A program made the position numbers and the translations under genes. Positions 55,671 through 64,000 of a stretch of DNA of 64,000 nt are shown in pieces. Location: assembly GCF_947495275.1 (NCBI RefSeq), contig NZ_CANLYL010000001.1:310001-374000 (forward strand), given 5' to 3'. Each line of letters starts with the position of its first letter. Position 1 is the stretch's first letter. Origin of the DNA: an uncultured Roseobacter sp. GTDB lineage: Bacteria > Pseudomonadota > Alphaproteobacteria > Rhodobacterales > Rhodobacteraceae. The notes under the pieces were generated by a model. That model was not told the DNA's origin and searched no databases. It saw only the letters and a program-made list of their open reading frames with translations.

Positions 55671-56272
55671 GCCGCGACCCTTTGTTTAAACTGTTGCTCG
55701 GTGAGGTGGTACTTTTCCGAAATGAAAACTTCCGCGCGTTTGATCCAGCCACCCTTGTGACCCGCGCGGGTGCGCGCGTATTTCCGGCTAGCGGCGCGTC
55801 GGTCCGCGATGCGGAAATAGTAGTTGCGGCGCGCAATGCCGTAGGCATCGGCAAGATGATTTGGCGCGTTCAGGAACGCCGCCTGAGCAGCAGCGATGCT
55901 TTGCGGGCCAAGCGCACCGTCCACTTCGATGTCATGGCCCATATCTCTCAACAGGCGTTGCAGAATCTTGACGGCATTAGCGCCTGCGTTGACGTACATG
56001 TCGAAAACACTGGCGTGCAAAACAGGCGGCAAAAGCGCAATCAGCGGCTTTTCGAAATAGTGTTTTTCGAAGATTTCGACGGCCTGCTCTTTCGTCAGGG
56101 CGCGCACATCGGCAATTGTGATCGCCCCGTCGCGATCCAGATCAAGTCCCAATGTGCGCATCGTATGAATGGTCACACCAAAGTTTGTGGCCCCGCCGGG
56201 ATCATCCGGATCATTTACATAGCCGCCTTCACGCGCCACGATTTGCGTTGCGATCTCTCTGACCGTTTGCAT
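55661..56272 (-). CDS. GTA-type endolysin: glycoside hydrolase 108 / N-acetylmuramidase
   Basis: A 203-residue peptidoglycan hydrolase. VAREGGYVNDPDDPGGATNFGVTI contains the catalytic Glu (REGG) of the GH108 family; the C-terminal part has the putative peptidoglycan-binding DIEVDGALGPQSIAAAQ. An insertion after the catalytic region, DLDRDGAITIADVRAL, looks like an EF-hand- or dockerin-like loop. No signal peptide, as expected for a holin-dependent lysin. It overlaps the holin gene and lies 79 bases downstream of ccmE. Confidence 0.85.
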   Translation of the reverse strand: MQTVREIATQIVAREGGYVNDPDDPGGATNFGVTIHTMRTLGLDLDRDGAITIADVRALTKEQAVEIFEKHYFEKPLIALLPPVLHASVFDMYVNAGANAVKILQRLLRDMGHDIEVDGALGPQSIAAAQAAFLNAPNHLADAYGIARRNYYFRIADRRAASRKYARTRAGHKGGWIKRAEVFISEKYHLTEQQFKQRVAAWV

Positions 56273-56320
56273 CTACGCCCCCTTTATTCGCCATTGCGGA
56301 GGGTAAAATGTGCAAAGATT

Positions 56321-56336
56321 GGTTAATTACGTCTAA
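56321..56336. promoter_or_regulatory. CtrA-like half sites upstream of the endolysin
   Basis: On the minus strand, TTAG (56336-56333) and TTAACC (56326-56321) lie 6 bases apart, near but not equal to the TTAA-N7-TTAAC consensus. The endolysin start at 56272 is 49 bases downstream. CtrA is known to control GTA lysis genes in R. capsulatus, which makes the match worth noting. Confidence 0.35.
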
Positions 56337-56351
56337 GAGCTGCGTACGCAA

Positions 56352-56795
56352 CTAGCCTTCGGGGTCTTGGTAGACGCCTTGTTCTTTCAATGCGTCAACA
56401 ACTTCCTTGGGCATGTAGGTTTCGTCATGTTTTGCAAGTATTTCAGAGGCTTCGAACACGCCATTAATGTAACGACCGGTGCCAACCATCCCCTGATTTT
56501 CCTCAAAGAGATCAGGCAGTACACCGGTGAAACTGACCGGCACAGTTGCGCCGCCATCCGTTACACTGAACTGTATGGTCTTGCCCTGACCACGAACCAA
56601 TGAGCCTTCTTCGACCAGCCCGCCGATGCGAAAAACTTCCGACGGCGCGGGAGGTTCCGCCAGAACCTGACTGGGCGCGCGGAAGAAGTTGATGCCGTCG
56701 CGCATCGCGTAGCCGATCAAACCGGTTGAGAGCGCCAAAGCCACCGCCGCGACGGCGATGACTTGAATTCGGCGTTGTTTCTTCAGGCTTTTCAT
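56352..56795 (-). CDS. ccmE: Cytochrome c maturation haem chaperone CcmE
   Basis: Carries haem covalently in the periplasm to the CcmF complex. 147 residues, N-terminal membrane anchor (VIAVAAVALALSTGLIGYAM), and the haem-binding His in ILAKHDETYMPKEVVDAL. It precedes argC's stop by a few bases on the same strand; the lysis pair separates it from ccmF and ccmH. Confidence 0.95.
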   Translation of the reverse strand: MKSLKKQRRIQVIAVAAVALALSTGLIGYAMRDGINFFRAPSQVLAEPPAPSEVFRIGGLVEEGSLVRGQGKTIQFSVTDGGATVPVSFTGVLPDLFEENQGMVGTGRYINGVFEASEILAKHDETYMPKEVVDALKEQGVYQDPEG

Positions 56796-56801
56796 CGGTC
56801 C

Positions 56802-57830
56802 TCAAGGAAAAAGTGGTGCCATTTTCAGGCCCTGTGTTTCCTCAATACCTAACATCAGGTTGGCGTTTTGCAACGCCTGACCGCTTGACCCTTTCGTGAG
56901 GTTGTCCAAGGCACCAACCACGATTGCCCGGCCCGGAATGCGATCCGCTGACACGCCGATGTGGCAGTAGTTTGAACCCCTCACATGCCGGGTACTGGGC
57001 GTCTCCCCAAAAGGCAGAACGACCACGAACGGCTCGTCGTCATAAGCGTCACGAAGCGTCTTGTGGATCGCTTCCGCGTCGCCCTTCACATAGGTGGTCG
57101 CGAGAATGCCGCGGTTCGCAGGAACAAGATGCGGTGTGAACTGCACCTGAACGGGACGACCGGCAAGCGCGCTGAATTCCTGATCAAATTCACCCAAATG
57201 ACGGTGCGTACCCCCCACCGCATAGGCATGATAGCCTTCCGACAATTCGGCATGCAGCAAATTCTCCTTCAAACTGCGCCCGGCCCCGGAGACGGCGCAT
57301 TTCATATCCAGAATGATCTCATCGAGATCAATCACCTGCGCAGAAATCAGCGGCCTGAGAATGAAATGCCCGGTAGCTGCATTGCACCCGGTTCCCGCCA
57401 CGAGCCGGGCTGATCTGATCTCTTCGCGATAGAATTCGGTCAATCCGTAAACGGCTTCGTGCTGCTGGGCGACTGCGCTGTGCGCGTTGCCGTACCACTT
57501 TTCGTAGTCAGCCGGATCACGCAGCCGGAAATCCGCGCTGAGGTCGACGATCTTCAAACTTGCGGGCAGTGCCGGGATGACCTGCTGGCTGGTCTTATGC
57601 GGCAGCGCGCAAAAGCACAGGTCGATATCGGTAAAATCGATCTCTTTGATTTTCACAAGCGCTGGCAAATCCAGATGGCGCAGATGGGGAAAGACCTGCG
57701 CCATGGTCAATCCCGCTTTGGAATTAGCGCCAAGGGCCGTGATTTTCATTTCAGGGTGATCGGCGATCAGCCGGATCAGTTCTGCCCCGGTATAGCCAGA
57801 GGCACCGAGGATCGCGATGGAATATGTCAT
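56802..57830 (-). CDS. argC: N-acetyl-gamma-glutamyl-phosphate reductase
   Basis: Third step of arginine synthesis; 342 residues, type 1. [20 protein letters not shown] (NADP-binding), [18 protein letters not shown] (catalytic Cys) and [20 protein letters not shown] are diagnostic. ATG 57830 gives the usual N-terminus and length; an ATG at 57839 is in frame but adds nothing. It is 6 bases upstream of ccmE. Confidence 0.95.
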   Translation of the reverse strand: MTYSIAILGASGYTGAELIRLIADHPEMKITALGANSKAGLTMAQVFPHLRHLDLPALVKIKEIDFTDIDLCFCALPHKTSQQVIPALPASLKIVDLSADFRLRDPADYEKWYGNAHSAVAQQHEAVYGLTEFYREEIRSARLVAGTGCNAATGHFILRPLISAQVIDLDEIILDMKCAVSGAGRSLKENLLHAELSEGYHAYAVGGTHRHLGEFDQEFSALAGRPVQVQFTPHLVPANRGILATTYVKGDAEAIHKTLRDAYDDEPFVVVLPFGETPSTRHVRGSNYCHIGVSADRIPGRAIVVGALDNLTKGSSGQALQNANLMLGIEETQGLKMAPLFP

Positions 57831-57863
57831 GGATATCATCCGTGTCGAAGGAGTTTTGAAAGC

Positions 57864-58673
57864 TCAGGCAGATTGAAATGTGATCCGTCGTCGCAAAAAC
57901 TGTGTGGCCCGGTCACTGACCCGGCGGGCATCGCCGGTCGTCAGGAAGTCACTTTTGCCAGTGCCCAGCATGTCGGGATGGCGTGTCAGATAATCCGCCA
58001 GACTGTCCGCCACCAGCGACGCCTGACTGAAAACCCGCACATCGGGTCCCAGTGCATCCTGGAAATGGGACTGCATCAGCGGATAGTGCGTACACCCCAG
58101 GATCGCCGCATCGGGATCCGGCATTTTCCGTTTCAATGCATCGACATGGCTGCGTACCAAGGCTTCGGCCAGTATCATGTCGCCTTCTTCGATGGCGTCC
58201 ACGACACCGCCGCAGGCCTGCGCCTCGACATCGACGCCAATGGCCCGAAACGCCAGTTCACGCTGGAAAGCACGGCTGGCAACTGTCGCAGGCGTGGCAA
58301 AGAGCGCTACATGTTTCACCGCAACCTCGCGCGGCGGAGAATTGTCGCCCCATTGCCGTTCCGTCATCGCTTCGATGAGCGGCACGAATACCCCAAGCAC
58401 GCGCTTGTCTTGCGGAATCCAGGCCTCCTGCATCCGCCTCAGAGCGGCCGCCGAGGCCGTGTTGCAAGCCAGAATCACCAGATCGCACCCGGCATCAAAA
58501 AGCCGGGTCGCAGCGGCACAGGTCAGATCAAAAATATCGTCGGCGGTGCGCACGCCGTAGGGCGCATGCGCGCTGTCCGCCAGATAGACAAAGGGCACAT
58601 CCGGCAGACGTTTTTCGACGGCATCCAGCACGGTCAATCCGCCCAATCCGCTATCAAAAATCCCTACCGCCAT
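57864..58673 (-). CDS. murI: Glutamate racemase
   Basis: Makes D-glutamate for peptidoglycan. 269 residues with [42 protein letters not shown] (catalytic Cys) and [16 protein letters not shown] (second catalytic Cys). It lies between the acyltransferase gene and argC, all on the minus strand and close together. Confidence 0.95.
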   Translation of the reverse strand: MAVGIFDSGLGGLTVLDAVEKRLPDVPFVYLADSAHAPYGVRTADDIFDLTCAAATRLFDAGCDLVILACNTASAAALRRMQEAWIPQDKRVLGVFVPLIEAMTERQWGDNSPPREVAVKHVALFATPATVASRAFQRELAFRAIGVDVEAQACGGVVDAIEEGDMILAEALVRSHVDALKRKMPDPDAAILGCTHYPLMQSHFQDALGPDVRVFSQASLVADSLADYLTRHPDMLGTGKSDFLTTGDARRVSDRATQFLRRRITFQSA

Positions 58674-58700
58674 TTTACCCGGTGCCTCATTGGCACCCGG

Positions 58701-59582
58701 TCAACCGCGATGCCTGTCTTCGAATTCATATCCCAGATCAAAGGATTTCTCCGGGTCTGGGGACAGCTCATACGTTGCTTTTCGCAGGAAATCCATCATC
58801 GCTTTGCTATCTTTTGCAAGCGGGTCCAGAACGTCACGCTTTATCGGTTGGCCCACGCACAATCGTACCGGGGTATCGACGCGCTTGACGAACTCTTTGA
58901 TCAACAACCCCATGCGCAGGGTTGCATGCATGTGGCTCGCAATCTGGAACAAGCGGCTTGTGTGCCCGTCAAAATAGAGCGGCAGCACCGTCGCATCAGA
59001 TTTCGCTACCATGCGCGCGGTAAAACTGCGCCAGCCCGGGTCCATCGGGCGCGAAAAGGGTCTGGCACCTGTGCTCACAGTCCCGCCGGGAAAGATACCG
59101 ATGGCACCAGCATCGTTCAAATAGGCCAGCGCCTTTTTGCGCGTCGCGATGTTCAGGGCCATCGCTTCTTTTGTGGCATCAAAACTTATTGGCAGAATGA
59201 TGCGGTCAAGGTCTTCTGCTTTGCGAAACACCGAGTTGGCCACAATGCGGAAATCGCCCCGTATTCCGGACAGGATATGCCCCATCACCAAACCATCGAG
59301 AATGCCGTAAGGGTGGTTTGCGATCACAATGAGCGGCCCCTGTCGCGGAATATCCGCCAGGCGACCGGATGCAATCTCCAAGCTTAGTCCATAACGGTCC
59401 AGCATGACCTCGAAGAAATCGCGACCGGCCGCAACTTCGTGCTCATAACCCCGGGCCCGGCGTATCAGACGCAGGCGTCCGGTGCTGTTTTCCATCAAAC
59501 GGATCAGGGCGCGACCGCCCCTTGTTTCAGCCGAATAGGAATAGCTGATATCGCGTGCAATGTTCGGGCGCATCATTCCCAT
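58701..59582 (-). CDS. Lysophospholipid acyltransferase family protein
   Basis: A 293-residue membrane-associated acyltransferase. The HxxxxD-type core IANHPYGILDGLVMG, then GIFPGGTVSTGARPF, supports the PlsC-like superfamily; the N-terminal segment SYSYSAETRGGRALIRLMEN is not signal-like. ATG 59582 is preferred, in-frame ATGs at 59576 and 59573 are alternatives. It could be an outer-membrane lipid or ornithine-lipid acyltransferase; the substrate is not known. Confidence 0.8.
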   Translation of the reverse strand: MGMMRPNIARDISYSYSAETRGGRALIRLMENSTGRLRLIRRARGYEHEVAAGRDFFEVMLDRYGLSLEIASGRLADIPRQGPLIVIANHPYGILDGLVMGHILSGIRGDFRIVANSVFRKAEDLDRIILPISFDATKEAMALNIATRKKALAYLNDAGAIGIFPGGTVSTGARPFSRPMDPGWRSFTARMVAKSDATVLPLYFDGHTSRLFQIASHMHATLRMGLLIKEFVKRVDTPVRLCVGQPIKRDVLDPLAKDSKAMMDFLRKATYELSPDPEKSFDLGYEFEDRHRG

Positions 59583-59661
59583 AGAGTTCTCTCTTGGTCC
59601 CCACGCGACCTTAGCCACGCGACCTCTGGATGCCCAGAACATATGACAGGAATGTGACGCC

Positions 59662-62600
59662 CTATTCCGCGGCTTTCGAGAACCCGGCCCCGCCTGCACG
59701 GATTGCCGCGAGCAGCTCTTCACGGCGTTTGGCCGCTTTTGCCTCACTTTTCTGTTTGACCGGACCAAATCCCTTGATTTGCAAAGGCAGTTCCGCAAGC
59801 GCAATGATCGCAGGCTTGGTCGCCTCTTCCAATCTTGGCAGAACGTCGGCCATGTCGCGCTCAAACTGCCGGATCAACTGACGTTCCATGCGACGTTCCG
59901 CGGTATATCCAAACGGATCAAGCGGTGTGCCGCGCAAGAATTTCAGCTTGGTCAGAAGCCGCAGCGGGCGCTCCAGCCACGGGCCGAATGTCCGTTTCGC
60001 GGGCCGCCCGTCCGGGCCGGTTTTGGACAGCATCGGCGGGGCAAGATTGAAGGTCATCCTGAAATCACCATCGAACTCTTCTGCCGCCTTTTCGCGGCTG
60101 GACAGAAGCAATCGGGCAACCTCATACTCATCCTTATAGGCCAAGAGCTTATGATAGCCTTTTGCCGCAGCGCGCCGGACATCCCCGTCCGAGATCTTCT
60201 CCAGGAAGCGCCGATAGCGTTTGGCCAGGCGGCCACTCTGATAAGCTGAAAGCGCTTCTGCACGGTAGGTGATCTGTTCTTCCAGCGTTTTTGGCAGGCT
60301 GATAACTTTGGCCCGCAACAAACCCGCCGCTTCTTCGGCGTTCAGAACCGCCCAGCGCCCAATCTCGAAGGCGCGAAGATTCTGCTCTACCGCAGCACCA
60401 TTAAGCTGGATCGCTTCGGTGATCGCAGCAAGCGACAACGGCACGAGCCCACGCTGCCAAGCCGCCCCAAAGATCATCATGTTGGAAAAAATGGAATCGC
60501 CCAACGTCGCCTTGGCCAGTTCCGACGCGTCGAACATATCAACGCGATCCTTCAGGCGCGCCTCGATCGCCAGAGACAACCGTTCACTCGGCAGTTGGAA
60601 TTCCGTGTCGCGCGTGAAATCACCGGTGATGATCTCGTGGCTGTTGACCACGGCCCCGGTACGCAAACCGCGTGTCAGACCCAGCGTTTTAGCGCCCGCA
60701 GAGACGACGAGGTCGCCCCCGATCAATGCATCCGCCTCTCCCGTCGCCACACGTATCGCACTGATATCGTCGGGTTTCTCTGCCAGGCGGCAATGAATGT
60801 GAACAGCGCCCCCTTTTTGGGCAAGGCCAGCCATTTCCATCATGCCCGCACCTTTGCCATCAATATGCGCAGCCTGCGCCATCACAGCACCGATTGTCAC
60901 GACGCCGGTACCACCAACGCCCGTGATGACCACATTCCAGGTCCCATTGATTTCCGGAAGAACCGGCATCGGCAGCTCAGGGATTTCGAGCTGAGTGGTC
61001 GGAGTCTTGCGCACCGTCGCCCCTTCAAGGGTCACAAAGGACGGGCAAAACCCCTTCAGACAACTGAAATCCTTGTTGCAGGATGACTGGTCAATTGCGC
61101 GCTTGCGTCCCAATTCGGTCTCTTTGGGCACAATCGAGACGCAGTTAGACTGGACGCCGCAATCACCGCACCCCTCGCAGACGTCCGAATTGATGAACAC
61201 GCGCTTGTCAGGATCAGGAAACAGCCCGCGTTTGCGGCGCCGTCGCTTTTCAGCCGCACAGGTTTGAATATAAACGATTGCCGAAACGCCTTCGATCTTT
61301 GCAAACCTCTCCTGCACGGTTTGCAAGTGCGCCCGCTCATGCAGTTCGACCCCTTTGAAGGCGTTGAGATCGACGTCCTCTTTTTCGTCATAGACAACAG
61401 CGACATGGCTGACGCCCATCGCTTGCAGTTCCTTTACAATCCGCGGCGCATCCAGATCACCTTCATTGTGCTGCCCGCCCGTCATCGCGACCGCATCGTT
61501 ATAGAGAATTTTATAGGTGATGTTGGTCTTGGCGTTCAGCGCTGCGCGAATGGCCTGGATACCGGAGTGATTGTAGGTGCCATCGCCGAGGTTCTGGAAG
61601 ACATGACTGCGGGTCGAAAAGGGCGCCTCGCCGATCCAGTTTGCGCCTTCGCCGCCCATATGAGTGAAACCGGTGGTTTCGCGGTCCATCCATTGCACCA
61701 TGTAGTGGCATCCGATGCCCGCATAGGCGCGCGCGCCCTCGGGCAGTTTGGTCGAAGAATTATGCGGGCAGCCGGAGCAGAAATACGGCAGACGCGCGGC
61801 AATATCCTCGGCGTTGTCATTTCGGCGGGCCTCTTCAAGCACATTAAGACCGGCGCGTAACCTTTCGTTATCACGCTCTTCTTCGATCAAAATCTTACCG
61901 AGTTTTTCCGCAATCATGATCGGGTCGAGCGCGCCGCGTGTTGGGAAAAGCTCTTCCCCATGCATGGATCCTGCGCCCCCGCCCTTGTGCCAGCCATAAA
62001 CCCGTCGACCCCGACGATCATCAAAGATCGCCTCCTTGATCTGAACCTCGATCAATTTGCGCTTTTCCTCGACCACGACGATCAGATCGAGCCCCTCGGC
62101 CCAGTCGTGAAAGCCTTCCATATCGAGCGGGAACGTCTGCCCGATCTTATATGTCGTCAGCCCCAGGCGCTCGGCCTCTGCCGCGTCGATGTTGAGCAGG
62201 CTCAGAGCATGCTCCAGATCAAGCCAGTTTTTTCCCGCCGCCACGAACCCGATCTTTGCCCCAGCCTTGCCCCAGACACGTTTGTCCATTTTGTTGGCGC
62301 GGCTGAAGGCTTCGGCAGCAAAACGTTTATGATCGATCATCCGCGCTTCCTGATCGTGCGGCGTATCGATCAGACGAATGTTCAGCCCGCCTTCGGGCAT
62401 CTGGAAGTCCGGAACAACAAAATTCAGGCGTGATGGGTCGGCATCCACGACCGACGTGGCCTCGACCGTGTCTTTCATTGTTTTCAGCCCGACCCAAAGG
62501 CCGGAAAACCGGCTCAGCGCAAACCCGTAAAGGCCATAATCCAGTATTTCCTGAACACCCGCCGGGCTGACAACCGGCATATAGGCATCCACCATCGCCC

Positions 62601-63081
62601 ATTCGGACTGATGCAGGACCGTCGAGCTTTCGCCTGTATGGTCATCGCCCATGGCCATCAGAACGCCGCCATTTTTTGCGCTGCCCGCCATATTGGCATG
62701 GCGCATGACATCGCCCGACCGGTCAACACCGGGCCCCTTGCCATACCAAAGGCCAAAGACCCCGTCGAACTTGCCTTCTCCGCGCAATTCCGCCTGCTGG
62801 CTGCCCCACAACGCCGTTGCCGCCAGATCTTCATTCAGGCCGGTTTGAAAGGTAATATCATGCTCTATCAGCGGCTTAAGGGCCCGTTGCATCTGCATGT
62901 CGACGGCACCAAGCGGTGACCCGCGATAGCCGGTGACCAGACCAGCCGTGTTGAGCCCCACTTCGATGTCGCGCATCTTTTGCATCATCATCAAACGGAC
63001 AAGCGCCTGCGTGCCATTTAGCAGCACGGTGCTTTTGCTCAGGTCGTAGCGGTCATTCAGCGAAATTTTCTGAGTGCTCAT
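59662..63081 (-). CDS. Indolepyruvate ferredoxin oxidoreductase, fused subunits
   Basis: Oxidatively decarboxylates aryl-pyruvates to acyl-CoA with ferredoxin; 1139 residues, fusing the TPP-binding alpha (TGYRGSPLGAVD near the start, GDGTYNHSG for TPP) and gamma domains (VVITGVGGTGVVTIG). The central cluster region has CEGCGDCGVQSNC and CNKDFSCLKGFCP. This large fused form is typical of alphaproteobacteria. A LysR gene diverges upstream with a T-N11-A palindrome between. Confidence 0.93.
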   Translation of the reverse strand: MSTQKISLNDRYDLSKSTVLLNGTQALVRLMMMQKMRDIEVGLNTAGLVTGYRGSPLGAVDMQMQRALKPLIEHDITFQTGLNEDLAATALWGSQQAELRGEGKFDGVFGLWYGKGPGVDRSGDVMRHANMAGSAKNGGVLMAMGDDHTGESSTVLHQSEWAMVDAYMPVVSPAGVQEILDYGLYGFALSRFSGLWVGLKTMKDTVEATSVVDADPSRLNFVVPDFQMPEGGLNIRLIDTPHDQEARMIDHKRFAAEAFSRANKMDKRVWGKAGAKIGFVAAGKNWLDLEHALSLLNIDAAEAERLGLTTYKIGQTFPLDMEGFHDWAEGLDLIVVVEEKRKLIEVQIKEAIFDDRRGRRVYGWHKGGGAGSMHGEELFPTRGALDPIMIAEKLGKILIEEERDNERLRAGLNVLEEARRNDNAEDIAARLPYFCSGCPHNSSTKLPEGARAYAGIGCHYMVQWMDRETTGFTHMGGEGANWIGEAPFSTRSHVFQNLGDGTYNHSGIQAIRAALNAKTNITYKILYNDAVAMTGGQHNEGDLDAPRIVKELQAMGVSHVAVVYDEKEDVDLNAFKGVELHERAHLQTVQERFAKIEGVSAIVYIQTCAAEKRRRRKRGLFPDPDKRVFINSDVCEGCGDCGVQSNCVSIVPKETELGRKRAIDQSSCNKDFSCLKGFCPSFVTLEGATVRKTPTTQLEIPELPMPVLPEINGTWNVVITGVGGTGVVTIGAVMAQAAHIDGKGAGMMEMAGLAQKGGAVHIHCRLAEKPDDISAIRVATGEADALIGGDLVVSAGAKTLGLTRGLRTGAVVNSHEIITGDFTRDTEFQLPSERLSLAIEARLKDRVDMFDASELAKATLGDSIFSNMMIFGAAWQRGLVPLSLAAITEAIQLNGAAVEQNLRAFEIGRWAVLNAEEAAGLLRAKVISLPKTLEEQITYRAEALSAYQSGRLAKRYRRFLEKISDGDVRRAAAKGYHKLLAYKDEYEVARLLLSSREKAAEEFDGDFRMTFNLAPPMLSKTGPDGRPAKRTFGPWLERPLRLLTKLKFLRGTPLDPFGYTAERRMERQLIRQFERDMADVLPRLEEATKPAIIALAELPLQIKGFGPVKQKSEAKAAKRREELLAAIRAGGAGFSKAAE

Positions 63082-63132
63082 CGATCGCCTCCCCAGCGCT
63101 CGGTCAGTGTTGCACAGATTTGAGACAATAAT

Positions 63133-63151
63133 AGGTCATAAACGCTGACCT
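63133..63151. promoter_or_regulatory. LysR-type operator AGGTCA-N7-TGACCT
   Basis: The inverted repeat AGGTCA (63133-63138) and TGACCT (63146-63151) contains a T-N11-A core, the LysR binding pattern, in the 174-base divergent region before the LysR gene. It is likely that the regulator binds here and controls the oxidoreductase gene. Confidence 0.55.
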
Positions 63152-63255
63152 GTATAGGGGTAAATTTGCCTTTCGCCGCGTTTTGCCGAGACGTCCACTG
63201 TATTTCAGCGGAAGATACCGCTAACACGGCATCAACGCTTTGCACGGGTTACGGT

Positions 63256-64000
63256 ATGGATTGGGATAAGCTGAGAATTTTTCACGCGGTCGCTGACGCC
63301 GGGTCTCTGACTCATGCGGGTGACAAGCTGAATTTGTCGCAATCCGCCGTTAGCAGACAGATCAGGGGCCTTGAGGAATCACTGAACGCCACCCTCTTCC
63401 ACCGACATGCCCGCGGCCTGATCCTGACTGAACAGGGTGAGCTTCTGTTTGACGCCACTTCCGCGATGTCAAAGCGACTGGATACAGCGTCTGCGCGCAT
63501 CCGCGACAGCGAAGAGGAGGTCTTTGGAGAGCTGCGGGTGACGACCACAACCGGCTTTGGCACCCTTTGGCTCGCGCCGCGCCTGCCGAAACTCTATGAG
63601 CAATATCCCGATCTTAAGATCGATTTGATGCTTGAGGAGCGGGTGCTTGATTTGCCCATGCGCGAAGCCGATGTGGCCATCCGCATGAAAGAACCCAGTC
63701 AGGCAGACCTGATCCGCAAGAAACTGATGACGATCCGCATGTGCCTTTATGCCACGCCGGATTACCTCAAGGCGAATGACACCCCTGCGGTGATCGAAGA
63801 TATCGAGGATCATCGCCTGATTTGCCAGAACACGGACAGCAACCAGGTTGGTTCGGGGCGTAACCTCGTGCAGCACCTGATGACATATGACATACGCTCG
63901 TTACTGACGGTGAATAACTACTACGGCGTTTTGCAAGGTGTTCTCAACAATCTGGGAATCGGTGTGCTGCCGGATTACGTGACGGAGGATTTCCCTGATC
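63256..64000 (+). CDS. LysR-family transcriptional regulator (cut by window edge)
   Basis: About 248 residues are seen; the stop lies past 64000. N-terminal winged helix-turn-helix: MDWDKLRIFHAVADAGSLT, then AGDKLNLSQSAVSRQIRGLE. The effector domain begins VTTTTGFGTLWLAPRLP and includes DVAIRMKEPSQADL. Divergent from the indolepyruvate oxidoreductase, so it may regulate it. Effector unknown. Confidence 0.9.
   Translation, partial: MDWDKLRIFHAVADAGSLTHAGDKLNLSQSAVSRQIRGLEESLNATLFHRHARGLILTEQGELLFDATSAMSKRLDTASARIRDSEEEVFGELRVTTTTGFGTLWLAPRLPKLYEQYPDLKIDLMLEERVLDLPMREADVAIRMKEPSQADLIRKKLMTIRMCLYATPDYLKANDTPAVIEDIEDHRLICQNTDSNQVGSGRNLVQHLMTYDIRSLLTVNNYYGVLQGVLNNLGIGVLPDYVTEDFPD

Noticed and set aside
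1-64000. CRISPR arrays, insertion sequences or prophage
   Set aside because: No regularly spaced direct repeats, transposase genes or phage structural genes were seen; the endolysin/holin pair alone is better explained by a gene transfer agent.

Overview
The window looks like a stretch of chromosome from a marine alphaproteobacterium of the Roseobacter group (Rhodobacterales). The grounds are a GC-rich, densely packed genome; a B12-dependent class II ribonucleotide reductase; a LexA box of the alphaproteobacterial type GAAC-N7-GAAC in front of lexA; CtrA-type TTAA-N7-TTAAC sequence; and a holin/endolysin pair of the kind used by Rhodobacterales gene transfer agents. The taxonomic call is inference from gene content. 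No insertion sequence, prophage, CRISPR array or rRNA operon was seen, and one tRNA (Pro, anticodon TGG) is present.

Layout. 1-7.5 kb: the start of argS, dGTPase, an A-type Fe-S carrier, then an accessory island. The island holds an uncharacterised helical protein, a four-repeat small peptide, an AT-rich intergenic region with CtrA and DnaA boxes, exonuclease III, a toxin-like protein with an eCIS-effector-style N-terminus plus a small partner, an HNH nuclease and a secreted DUF995-like protein. 7.6-20 kb: esterase, AlkA-type glycosylase, cobK, MFS transporter, squalene-synthase-like protein, methyltransferase, cimA, cysS, aminotransferase, outer-membrane barrel, non-pyrrolysine MttB homologue. 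20-28 kb: EF-hand protein divergent from an ECF-type sigma factor, a 47-residue basic protein, nrdJ with tandem NrdR-like boxes, tRNA-Pro, DUF192 and a double cold-shock protein. 28-36 kb: pdxH, fabI, LysE-type exporter, xanthine phosphoribosyltransferase, aminotransferase, a SurA/PpiD-type chaperone directly joined to trpE and a deacylase. 36-46 kb: GGDEF/EAL protein, divergent polysaccharide deacetylase, then a tightly overlapped trpG-trpD-ung-trpC-moaC-moeA run followed by lexA. 46-64 kb: comEC, gltX, gltA, a PaaG-like hydratase, cytochrome c maturation genes (ccmH, ccmF, ccmE) with a GTA-style endolysin/holin pair sitting inside the cluster, argC, murI, an acyltransferase, indolepyruvate ferredoxin oxidoreductase and the start of a divergent LysR regulator.

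How the genes fit together. Most of the window is housekeeping: amino-acid biosynthesis (Trp, Ile via citramalate, Arg), tRNA charging, cofactors, cytochrome c maturation and DNA repair/SOS. The stretches that are not explained by housekeeping are the repeat-peptide/helical-protein pair at 2.2-3.6 kb with its CtrA/DnaA-box-rich upstream region, the orphan eCIS-like effector pair at 4.8-6.1 kb, a structured-RNA candidate near 21.1 kb, and the lysis pair at 55-56 kb. The repeat-peptide locus is the best candidate for an undescribed system.
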